Assembly: GCA_031264545.1 (NCBI GenBank)
Contig: JAISDV010000106.1
Coordinates: 1-6,367 of the forward strand
DNA length: 6,367 bases
Origin: Oscillospiraceae bacterium
GTDB lineage: Bacteria > Bacillota > Clostridia > Oscillospirales > Oscillospiraceae
Direction of reading: 5' to 3'
A model generated the notes under the pieces. It made no database searches and had not been told where the DNA came from. It worked only from the letters and a program-made list of their open reading frames with translations. Positions 1 through 4,756 of the stretch are shown in pieces (the first letter of the stretch is position 1; each line of letters opens with the position of its first letter). The position numbers were made by a program, and so were the translations under genes.

Positions 1-387
1 CGGAATAAATTTACGCGAGTCCTTGCTGCTCTGTACGCCGTACTCAGCGCGATCGCGCTGTTAATCTGGCTCGGCTTTCTCTTTTTTGCCTTATTCCTCG
101 GCGGCAGCCCCGGTCCGGATTATGAGCGTTCAGTTCCGTACCTGTACGTGGGCATCATGACTTTTGGGTTATTGGGTGCGGTGCTCGGGCTTACCGCCGG
201 CATTAAAGGATCAGGCACAAAACCGCCGCCAAGGGTCTTGTCCCTGTGCGCCGCCCTGTCCGGCGCGGCGGGGAGCATACCGTTCTTCTTGATGGAATTG
301 CCGGCAGTCGGGCTGTTTGCCCTGCTGCTGAGCATCCTGCCGACGCTGCTGTACCTGCTTTTGGCGCCGAAGAAATCGCGGGACTGA
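1..387 (+). CDS. Small multi-span membrane protein, 5'-truncated by window edge
   Basis: The reading frame is open from base 1 and ends at TGA 385-387, giving 128 visible residues; the true start lies upstream of the window. The protein is strongly hydrophobic, with four likely membrane segments at about visible residues 8-34, 47-68, 79-99 and 103-122. Short polar links separate them: a Gly/Pro/Asp/Glu-rich stretch near 35-45 and a Lys/Pro-rich one near 69-78. The tail ends in a basic KKSRD. I recognise no catalytic motif or family. A GTG codon at 148 could serve as an internal start, but the continuous hydrophobic coding upstream argues that the gene begins outside the window. The next gene starts 36 bases downstream on the same strand, so the two may be co-transcribed, ending at the terminator near 842-881. 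Function unknown. Confidence 0.72.
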   Translation, partial: RNKFTRVLAALYAVLSAIALLIWLGFLFFALFLGGSPGPDYERSVPYLYVGIMTFGLLGAVLGLTAGIKGSGTKPPPRVLSLCAALSGAAGSIPFFLMELPAVGLFALLLSILPTLLYLLLAPKKSRD

Positions 388-423
388 AACAATTTTGGGA
401 AGCGTTTGAGATGACAGCCGTCA

Positions 424-837
424 ATGGGGGAGGTGATTCGCATAGACGGAACAGGAAATCGGGCTGATCTGCCTAAGTATCTCTACAGCCTTGTGGTGAT
501 ACAGGATACATGGCTTGACGATACCTTTGAGGAAATGGAGCTGACGTGTTTCCACGCGGAGCGGTATAAGCAGACCGTGCATTACGACGGCGTGTATTAC
601 TATGACCAAGCGTTAAGGGAAAAGGGGCTGTATATCAGCATGGCGGAGGAAATGCCCGTGACAGCGCTGTTGGACCCGCGCTTCGGCAAGGCGCTGTACC
701 GCTTTCTCGGCTCGCGCGGGCGAGAGGAAGCGGGCTTTCTGGAGGAGCTGGCGGCGCGGGGCAGCAAGCTCTATGTCAATCACGGCAGGGCTGAAGACTA
801 TATCGTCGTCGCCCGCAGGGTGACGGTGAAAGCATAA
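424..837 (+). CDS. Hypothetical soluble protein of 137 residues, unrecognised family
   Basis: This frame runs from ATG 424 to TAA 835-837. A stop at 412-414 in the same frame rules out a longer N-terminus. I do not recognise the family. The protein is hydrophilic, has no signal peptide or membrane segment, and is rich in aromatic and charged residues, for example a HYDGVYYYDQ stretch near residues 55-64. Its pattern of Leu/Val/Tyr strands and charged helices suggests a small globular alpha/beta protein. The start is uncertain. ATG 424 has only a weak upstream ribosome site, whereas a very strong Shine-Dalgarno match lies inside the frame at 429-437 with no ATG, GTG or TTG at proper distance downstream (see finding). 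An intrinsic terminator follows at once. The upstream membrane-protein gene ends 36 bases before it, suggesting a two-gene transcript. Function unknown. Confidence 0.65.
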   Translation: MGEVIRIDGTGNRADLPKYLYSLVVIQDTWLDDTFEEMELTCFHAERYKQTVHYDGVYYYDQALREKGLYISMAEEMPVTALLDPRFGKALYRFLGSRGREEAGFLEELAARGSKLYVNHGRAEDYIVVARRVTVKA

Positions 838-841
838 CACG

Positions 842-881
842 CAAGCGGCTATCCTGTGAACAACGGACAGCCGCTTGTTTT
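842..881 (+). terminator. Intrinsic terminator after the 137-residue hypothetical gene
   Basis: CAAGCGGCT at 842-850 and AGCCGCTTG at 869-877 form a perfect 9-bp stem. A few further pairs (TCC with GGA) continue inside after one mismatch. A short T-run follows at 878-881, with another pyrimidine-rich stretch (CCCTTTTC) a few bases later. It sits 4 bases after the stop codon, the classic position for Rho-independent termination on the plus strand. The T-run is short, so efficiency is uncertain. On the minus strand the stem lacks a U-tract. Confidence 0.8.
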
Positions 882-914
882 GCGCCCTTTTCGGAAAATG
901 GGACACCGGAGCCT

Positions 915-986
915 GACAAAAGCCGTTTGAGCAGTGTTACAATACCGCGGTCCGAAAGCACGCCGTACAAGGCCGGGGCTTTTGTC
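915..986. repeat. 10-bp perfect inverted repeat bracketing 52 bases
   Basis: GACAAAAGCC at 915-924 is exactly complementary to GGCTTTTGTC at 977-986. It lies in the convergent spacer between the plus-strand hypothetical gene and the minus-strand DUF4830 gene (stop at 999-1001). The 52-base loop also contains the palindrome ACCGCGGT (952-959). Neither side has a U-tract, so this is not a standard terminator, and I see no flanking target duplication. It may be a long stem helping 3'-end formation of the DUF4830 transcript, or a remnant of a small element. Confidence 0.5.
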
Positions 987-998
987 ATCAACGGCAAA

Positions 999-1457
999 TT
1001 ATTTTTTGCACAGCCCGTGGATGAAGCCGTCCAGCGCGAGCGAATGTATATCCCCGCCGATTACCTGGAAATTGAGCACATACAGGTCGGCGACAACCTC
1101 TCCCGAGTATCCTGAATAGTTGGTGACCTTATATGTGTGGATCGTTGCCTCAAGCCCGCAGTACTGCGAAAGGTCGTAGCCCTGCTCGAGCTGCAGCCGG
1201 TTATAGGTCTCATACACCTCGGAAAATGTCTTTGGAATGACGACGAGCTTTTCGCTTACCGGCGTATCCTCCACCTCCCAGCCCAGGCTTTCAAGAAACA
1301 TTATCCTGTCTGCGTTCGTCTTTAGCCTTCGTGAAGCGGTTCCGGCGCTTCCGCCTGAGCCGCTGACGGCGAGGACAAGCGCGCACAGCAGGATCGCCGC
1401 GGCGAGAACGATCAGCAGGGCTGTCTTCTTGTTCCATTTCATTGTCATTACCAGCAT
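999..1457 (-). CDS. Membrane-anchored DUF4830 protein
   Basis: This minus-strand gene encodes 152 residues. The start at 1455-1457 is supported by GGAGGGAGG about 5 bases upstream; in-frame ATGs at codons 4 and 6 are alternatives. The N-terminus has a basic stretch (KWNKK) and one hydrophobic helix at about residues 12-31, consistent with a signal anchor, so most of the chain should lie outside the cytoplasm. A Ser/Gly linker (32-42) leads to a domain at about 47-150. Its pattern, RIMFLESLGWEV, then IPKTF..VY..YN.LQ..QGYDLSQY, then VIGGDIHSLALDGFIHGL, matches my recollection of DUF4830, a short extracytoplasmic domain found in Clostridia with no known function. It is transcribed away from rsuA, across a 295-base spacer. 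No clear promoter for it was found, except a consensus TATAAT on the minus strand inside the upstream palindrome (1649-1644). Confidence 0.85.
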   Translation of the reverse strand: MLVMTMKWNKKTALLIVLAAAILLCALVLAVSGSGGSAGTASRRLKTNADRIMFLESLGWEVEDTPVSEKLVVIPKTFSEVYETYNRLQLEQGYDLSQYCGLEATIHTYKVTNYSGYSGEVVADLYVLNFQVIGGDIHSLALDGFIHGLCKK

Positions 1458-1491
1458 GGTATCCTCCCTCCAAGCAGACGCGGATTCATCG

Positions 1492-1577
1492 CGGGCCGCC
1501 CGCCGAAGGGCGCTTTTGACGTGTTCTTTGCATTTGCCGCCGGGCCGCCCCTTTTTCGTCCCCCGGACAGGGTCCGG
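1492..1577 (-). other. GC-rich upstream region of the DUF4830 gene with hairpin
   Basis: This stretch lies upstream of the minus-strand DUF4830 gene. CCGGAC (1563-1568) and GTCCGG (1572-1577) form a tight 6-bp stem with a 3-base loop. The 10-mer CGGGCCGCCC occurs twice, at 1492-1501 and 1541-1550. CGCCC and GGGCG near 1500-1512 form a short stem followed by CTTTT on the plus strand. If the DUF4830 transcript starts in the palindrome near 1640, these would be leader structures. No known riboswitch or leader-peptide gene was recognised. Confidence 0.35.
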
Positions 1578-1619
1578 CCCGCTCCGCTTATTAGAAGATA
1601 TTCTTTTCCCGCCCGGGTT

Positions 1620-1645
1620 ATGCTATAATAATCGCAAGCGATTAT
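1620..1645. repeat. Palindromic 26-bp repeat, copy 1, with -10-like boxes on both strands
   Basis: This is the first of two identical 26-bp copies (the other is 1711-1736). It is centred on a near-perfect palindrome. In this copy the arms are 12 bp (1624-1635 and 1638-1649) around an AA centre, extending 4 bases past the repeat. TGCTATAAT (1621-1629) is an extended -10 promoter element on the plus strand; by symmetry the minus strand reads TATAAT at 1649-1644. No good -35 box lies 17 bases upstream on either strand (TTCTTT at 1601-1606 is the best for plus). It could be a divergent promoter with overlapping operator, or part of a small repeated element. Confidence 0.7.
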
Positions 1646-1657
1646 TATACACGATTT

Positions 1658-1685
1658 CATGCCGCGGCGCTGGCCGCGCCGCATG
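1658..1685. repeat. GC-rich hairpin between the two repeat copies
   Basis: CATGC followed by CGCGGC (1658-1668) pairs with GCCGCG and GCATG (1673-1685), with a GCTG loop and a two-base CC bulge on the 3' side. It is a strong 11-pair hairpin set in AT-rich flanks. It has no following T-run, so it is not an obvious terminator. It would be part of any transcript started at repeat copy 1 and read toward rsuA. Confidence 0.5.
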
Positions 1686-1689
1686 GCGC

Positions 1690-1720
1690 ATTATAGCATT
1701 CACTGCGTTCATGCTATAAT
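1690..1720. repeat. AT-rich inverted repeat partly shared with the 26-bp repeat
   Basis: ATTATAGCAT (1690-1699) is the exact reverse complement of ATGCTATAAT (1711-1720), the first 10 bases of repeat copy 2, across an 11-base loop. The same arm is also complementary to 1620-1629 in copy 1. It is thus a partial inverted third copy of the repeat end. It also spans the best -35 positions for the copy-2 promoter (TTATAG at 1691-1696). Confidence 0.6.
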
Positions 1721-1736
1721 AATCGCAAGCGATTAT
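1711..1736 (+). promoter_or_regulatory. Repeat copy 2: probable extended -10 promoter of rsuA
   Basis: This exact second copy of the 26-bp repeat places TGCTATAAT at 1712-1720. Transcription would start near 1727, inside the palindrome (arms 1719-1726 and 1729-1736). That gives an untranslated leader of about 26 bases before the rsuA ATG at 1753. An extended -10 can work with a poor -35, which is what is seen here. A palindrome across +1 is a plausible repressor site. The promoter role is inferred from motif and position only. Confidence 0.5.
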
Positions 1737-1752
1737 GAGGACCGGAGGGCTT

Positions 1753-2481
1753 ATGCCTCTGATGAGACTCGACAGGATAATAGCTGCCGCCGGGACCGCC
1801 AGCAGGAGCGAGGCCAGAAAGCTGATCTCGGCGGGGCGGGTCACTATCGGCGGGCGCGCCGTTACGGAAACGGGCTTCCGTGCCGATCCGGCGGTATCGG
1901 CGGTCTGCCTCGACGGCAGGCCGGTCGGCGGCGCCGGTAAATGCTATATCATGTGCAACAAGCCCGCGGGTGTTCTCTCGGGCGCGGAGAGCGGCTCACA
2001 GAAGTCTGTTATCGACCTTCTGCCGGCGAGATACGCCGGACTCGGGCTTTTCCCGGCGGGGAGACTGGACAAAGATACGACGGGCCTGCTCATTCTGACA
2101 AACGACGGGGATTTCTGCCATGAGATCATTACACCCCGGAAACACGTCGCGAAGCGCTATGCCTTCGCCGTAAACGGAAAGCTCGATAAAGAGGACGCCG
2201 CCGCTTTCGCGGATGGAATGGTTCTGAGGGACGGCACGAAATGCTTGCCCGCCGTTCTTGAGGTTGCGGATAGCGACGCTTCCCGCGGCTTTGTCACGCT
2301 TTTCGAGGGGCGCTATCACCAGGTTAAACGGATGCTTGCCGCGCGCGGCAAGCCCGTGCGCGCGCTTGAGCGCGTCTCCGTCGGCGGACTGGAGCTCGAC
2401 CCCGCGCTCACCCCGGGCGCGTTCCGGGAATTGACAGAAAATGACAGGAATAAAATATTTAACAGAAATGTTACAAAATAG
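1753..2481 (+). CDS. rsuA: 16S rRNA pseudouridine synthase, RsuA family
   Basis: RsuA-type enzymes convert a uridine of 16S rRNA (U516 in E. coli numbering) to pseudouridine during small-subunit assembly. The 242-residue length is typical. An S4 RNA-binding domain spans about residues 4-60 (MRLDRIIAAAG, then SR.EARKLI..GRV). The catalytic domain follows, with NKPAGVLS near 69-76 and the signature GRLDKDTTGLLILTNDG at 103-119, where D106 should be the catalytic aspartate. The TPRKHVAKRY motif and the C-terminal EGRYHQVKRML segment are also RsuA-like. ATG 1753 is preferred because GGAGGG lies just upstream (1744-1749). ATG 1762 is possible; ATG 1735 lies too close to the predicted transcript start and overlaps the palindrome. 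The gene stands alone, with no clear intrinsic terminator immediately after it. A related RluB/RluE-type substrate cannot be excluded. Confidence 0.93.
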   Translation: MPLMRLDRIIAAAGTASRSEARKLISAGRVTIGGRAVTETGFRADPAVSAVCLDGRPVGGAGKCYIMCNKPAGVLSGAESGSQKSVIDLLPARYAGLGLFPAGRLDKDTTGLLILTNDGDFCHEIITPRKHVAKRYAFAVNGKLDKEDAAAFADGMVLRDGTKCLPAVLEVADSDASRGFVTLFEGRYHQVKRMLAARGKPVRALERVSVGGLELDPALTPGAFRELTENDRNKIFNRNVTK

Positions 2482-2539
2482 AAACGATATGTGATAAAAA
2501 TTTACAAGTTAAGGCGGCCAGCTTTGTCAATTAAGTTCA

Positions 2540-2569
2540 TATACAAGCGCTTTCATTTTGTGCTATTAT
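2540..2569 (+). promoter_or_regulatory. Candidate distal sigma-A promoter for the regulator gene
   Basis: TATACA (2540-2545, four of six consensus bases) and TATTAT (2564-2569, five of six) are separated by 18 bases. A TG one base before the -10 (2561-2562) makes it an extended -10. Transcription from near 2576 would give a leader of about 270 bases before ATG 2848. The cre-like site overlaps its -35 and spacer. Confidence 0.4.
2542..2555. promoter_or_regulatory. cre-like site (candidate CcpA operator)
   Basis: TACAAGCGCTTTCA matches 12 of 14 positions of the catabolite-responsive element consensus TGWAARCGYTWNCA used by CcpA in Bacillota. The mismatches are the second and third bases. It lies between the -35 and -10 of the distal promoter, a position where binding would repress transcription. 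Other LacI-family regulators bind similar palindromes, so the identity of any binding protein is open. Confidence 0.4.
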
Positions 2570-2593
2570 AAATGGGTATTGAAAAGTTGCATA

Positions 2594-2663
2594 AAATCAC
2601 CGCCGTGTTTGTGTGAGGGATGCTTAAAAATTATGTAAACCATTTTTGCGCGCGGCGTGATTT
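2594..2663 (+). other. Long imperfect stem in the putative leader
   Basis: AAATCACCGCCG (2594-2605) pairs with CGGCGTGATTT (2653-2663) with one bulged C. Nested inside, AAAAAT and ATTTTT bracket about 10 bases. The stem would fold in a transcript from the distal promoter. I do not recognise a known riboswitch class, and no U-tract follows the 3' arm, so a terminator role is unlikely. Confidence 0.4.
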
Positions 2664-2694
2664 CCGGTCAGAGCGATTTATGAAATATCTACTA

Positions 2695-2719
2695 TTTTTA
2701 TCTCTCAAAATGATAAAAA
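2695..2719. repeat. AT-rich 8-bp inverted repeat
   Basis: TTTTTATC (2695-2702) and GATAAAAA (2712-2719) are exact reverse complements around a 9-base loop. It could be an operator half-site pair or a weak RNA hairpin. In AT-rich DNA such repeats also arise by chance. Confidence 0.35.
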
Positions 2720-2775
2720 CGGAGAATCAGATAACGTCTTATTAAAACATTTTGCAAAAACTCCTCAAAAATATA

Positions 2776-2804
2776 TTGAAAAAAGCAATAAAATGAGCTA
2801 TTAT
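2776..2804 (+). promoter_or_regulatory. Probable main sigma-A promoter of the regulator gene
   Basis: TTGAAA (2776-2781) and TATTAT (2799-2804) each match five of six consensus bases, with the ideal 17-base spacer. The region upstream of the -35 is A/T-rich, like an UP element. The predicted start near 2811 leaves a leader of about 37 bases, with AGGAGG (2835-2840) seven bases before the ATG. It is the best-matching promoter in the window. Confidence 0.65.
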
Positions 2805-2847
2805 GTTAAACGGTTAGTTTTCATTGCTTATATGAGGAGGAGCAGCC

Positions 2848-3942
2848 ATGTCAAGTAGGATTTTTCAGAGCGTTATCGTCCAGATGAAGGAAGCGACGGA
2901 CAGGTGTATCGGCGTCATTGATTCCGAGGGCTTCGTCGTTGCCTGCAGTGAGCTTTCCCTGATCGGGACAAAGCTCGAGAATTTGCAGGGGATTTCCGGC
3001 GGCGAGATTTCCGACCAGTTTTTCACCTCCGGAGCGAGGACCTACAAGGTACTGGGGAGTCCAAGCTCCCGCTTTGATTATGCCGTCTTTGTCGAAGGAC
3101 GGGACCCGCTGGCAAAAAGCATCTGCATTATGGCGGCGGTCGCGTTCAACGAAGCAAAGGCCAATTACGACGAGAAATACAACAAGGTCACCTTTGTAAA
3201 AAATATTATTTCCGACAATATTCTTCCGGGAGACGTCTATGTCCGCGCTAAGGAACTGAACTTTGTGACGGACATCTACCGTGCCGTCTTCCTGATACGC
3301 CAGCTTGAAAAATCCGACATTGCCGCGCTCGAGCTGATCCAGAGTCTCTTTCCGGACAGGCAGAAAGACTTTGTTCTGAGCATGAGCGAAACCGACATCG
3401 TTCTCGTCAGGGAGCTCGAGCCGGGTATTGAGGGCCGGGAGCTTGTCCGGCTTGCGGACAGGATCGGCAGCACGATCAGCGCGGAGCTGCTCGTTAAGAC
3501 TGTTATCGGCATCGGGACGGTCGCAAAGCACCTGCGCGAGCTGGCGGACCGCTATAAGGAAGCCCAGGTTGCCATTGAGGTCGGCAAGGTTTTCGAAACC
3601 GATAAGAGCGTCATCCATTATGAGACGCTCGGTATCGGTCGCATTATCTATCAACTGCCGACGACTCTGTGCGAAATGTTCCTGAGCGAGGTGTTCAAGA
3701 AAAACCCGATCGAATCCCTCGACCAGGAAACGCTCTATACCATCAATAAGTTCTTTGAAAACAATCTCAATGTTTCCGAAACCTCGCGGAAGCTCTTTGT
3801 GCACAGGAACACGCTGGTTTACCGGCTTGAGAAGATCAAGAAGCTGACGGGGCTGGATCTGCGCGAGTTCGACCACGCGATCGTATTTAAGGTCGCCCTG
3901 ATGGTCAAGAAATACCTGAATTCCCAGAATATCAAGGGATAA
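2848..3942 (+). CDS. CdaR/PucR-type transcriptional regulator
   Basis: This 364-residue cytoplasmic protein is a likely DNA-binding regulator. The N-terminal part (about 1-130) includes GVIDSEGFVVACSELSLIGT near 22-41, which resembles the PAS-like sugar-diacid recognition domain of CdaR proteins. The middle (about 132-255) looks like the degenerate GGDEF-like domain of that family. The C-terminal region (about 290-356) is the PucR-type helix-turn-helix: NNLNVSETSRKLFVHRNTLVYRLEKIKKLTGLDL, with the family-typical HRNTL..R motif at 319-326. ATG 2848 has AGGAGG seven bases upstream. It lies 118 bases before ftsE on the same strand with no obvious promoter between, so read-through is plausible. 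The family often responds to small molecules such as sugar acids or purine breakdown products; the ligand here is unknown. The long antisense frame across it is a codon-bias shadow. Confidence 0.85.
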   Translation: MSSRIFQSVIVQMKEATDRCIGVIDSEGFVVACSELSLIGTKLENLQGISGGEISDQFFTSGARTYKVLGSPSSRFDYAVFVEGRDPLAKSICIMAAVAFNEAKANYDEKYNKVTFVKNIISDNILPGDVYVRAKELNFVTDIYRAVFLIRQLEKSDIAALELIQSLFPDRQKDFVLSMSETDIVLVRELEPGIEGRELVRLADRIGSTISAELLVKTVIGIGTVAKHLRELADRYKEAQVAIEVGKVFETDKSVIHYETLGIGRIIYQLPTTLCEMFLSEVFKKNPIESLDQETLYTINKFFENNLNVSETSRKLFVHRNTLVYRLEKIKKLTGLDLREFDHAIVFKVALMVKKYLNSQNIKG

Positions 3943-4060
3943 TGCCTTTCCGGCGTCCCGCGCGGCTGAGGCGGGCGCAGCCAGAACGCGCCGGGCTCCC
4001 GCGCAGGGGAGCGTTTACAGAGAAAACACAGCGCCCGGCGCATGAGAGGACTAAAACGAC
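3943..4060 (+). other. GC-rich spacer before ftsE with competing hairpins
   Basis: This spacer can fold in several ways. GGCTG/CAGCC (3964-3968 with 3978-3982) and GCTCCC/GGGAGC (3995-4000 with 4007-4012) form local hairpins. GCGCCGGGC (3988-3996) pairs perfectly with GCCCGGCGC (4033-4041). The core CGCCGG (3989-3994) could instead pair with CCGGCG at 3950-3955, just after the regulator stop codon. No stem is followed by a U-tract, so none is a clear terminator. The ftsE ribosome site (AGAGGA, 4045-4050) lies just after the long stem. No promoter was recognised here. Confidence 0.45.
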
Positions 4061-4756
4061 ATGGTTTTATTGAACAACGTTTCCAAGGTCTATGAAAACA
4101 GCGGTACGGTCGCCGCAAACGGAATCGACCTTGAGCTCGGCGAGGGAGAATTTGTTTTTCTCGTCGGGCCGTCCGGCTCCGGAAAAACAACGATCATCAA
4201 GCTGCTCACGGGCGAGATCAAGGCCAGCGCAGGCGAGATCATCGTCAATAATTTTAATCTCCGGACCATCAAGCCGCGCAGACTGCCGATGCTGCGCCGC
4301 ACCCTGGGCGTCATATTCCAGGATTTCCGTCTCATTGACGACAAGCCCGTCTATGAAAATGTCGCTTTCGCGATGCGCGTCGTCGGCGCGAGCAACAGGG
4401 AAATTGCAAAGCGCGTGCCTTATGTGCTTGAGCTCGTCGGGCTCGAGGGCAGGGAAAAACGCCTGCCGCCGGAGCTTTCCGGCGGCGAACAGCAGCGCGT
4501 CGCCATCGCGCGCGCGCTCGTAAACAGCCCAAGCCTGATAATCGCGGATGAGCCCACGGGCAACCTTGACCCGGTCAAGAGCCTGGAGCTTATGCTGCTG
4601 CTCGAAAAGATCAACGACCTCGGCACCACGGTTCTCGTCGTAACGCACGAGAAGGAGCTTGTCAACTCTTTCAGCAAGCGCGTTATCGCCTTGGATGAAG
4701 GCGTCATAATCAGCGATGGAATGGATGGGTATTACTGCTATGGGATTCATGAATAA
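4061..4756 (+). CDS. ftsE: Cell division ATP-binding protein FtsE
   Basis: FtsE is the cytoplasmic ATPase of the FtsEX complex, an ABC-type machine that does not move a solute but drives conformational change in FtsX to activate peptidoglycan hydrolysis. The 231-residue length is typical. All ABC motifs are present: Walker A GPSGSGKTT (36-44), Q-loop FQDFRLI (86-92), signature LSGGEQQ (139-145), Walker B LIIADE (159-164), D-loop LD (169-170) and switch H196. FQDFRL followed by P-x-YENV is characteristic of FtsE rather than LolD/MacB-type relatives. The start at ATG 4061 has a moderate ribosome site, AGAGGA, ten bases upstream. Its 3' end overlaps ftsX, indicating translational coupling. The last residues (GYYCYGIHE) form a short tail in the overlap. 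It is likely co-transcribed with ftsX and the coiled-coil gene. Confidence 0.95.
   Translation: MVLLNNVSKVYENSGTVAANGIDLELGEGEFVFLVGPSGSGKTTIIKLLTGEIKASAGEIIVNNFNLRTIKPRRLPMLRRTLGVIFQDFRLIDDKPVYENVAFAMRVVGASNREIAKRVPYVLELVGLEGREKRLPPELSGGEQQRVAIARALVNSPSLIIADEPTGNLDPVKSLELMLLLEKINDLGTTVLVVTHEKELVNSFSKRVIALDEGVIISDGMDGYYCYGIHE

Larger units (their letters stand above)
2482..2847. other. 366-base AT-rich intergenic control region
   Basis: No convincing gene lies here. Base composition drops sharply to AT-rich compared with the flanking genes. It holds two candidate promoters (2540-2569 and 2776-2804), a cre-like site (2542-2555), a long imperfect stem (2594-2663), a short stem-loop (2695-2719) and the palindrome TTTTGCAAAA (2750-2759). 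No clear Rho-independent terminator for rsuA was seen. The size and signal density suggest that the downstream regulator gene is itself tightly controlled. Confidence 0.6.

Noticed and set aside
411..467. Possible 18-codon leader peptide starting at ATG 411
   Set aside because: It has no clear ribosome site, overlaps the next gene out of frame, and encodes nothing resembling an attenuator peptide.
776..997. A minus-strand frame beginning just after the DUF4830 stop codon
   Set aside because: It crosses the terminator hairpin and runs antisense into the 137-residue gene. No Shine-Dalgarno site was seen; the inverted repeat explains its sequence regularity.
1500..1517. Plus-strand terminator from the CGCCC/GGGCG stem followed by CTTTT
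   Set aside because: The stem is only 5 bp, the T-run is short, and no plus-strand gene ends before it.
1237..1719. A 160-codon plus-strand frame across the DUF4830 gene and the divergent spacer
   Set aside because: It is antisense to a real gene and continues through palindromes; composition is not protein-like.
1620..1736. CRISPR-like array suggested by two identical palindromic repeats
   Set aside because: There are only two copies, the intervening 65 bases contain hairpins related to the repeat itself, and no cas genes are present.
2851..3876. A 341-codon open frame on the minus strand covering the regulator gene
   Set aside because: It is exactly antisense to a gene with recognisable domains and a strong ribosome site. 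It lacks its own start signals, and its translation has no family-like pattern. Codon bias produces such mirror frames.
4067..4750. A 227-codon minus-strand frame antisense to ftsE
   Set aside because: FtsE on the plus strand has every ABC motif; the antisense frame is a codon-bias shadow.
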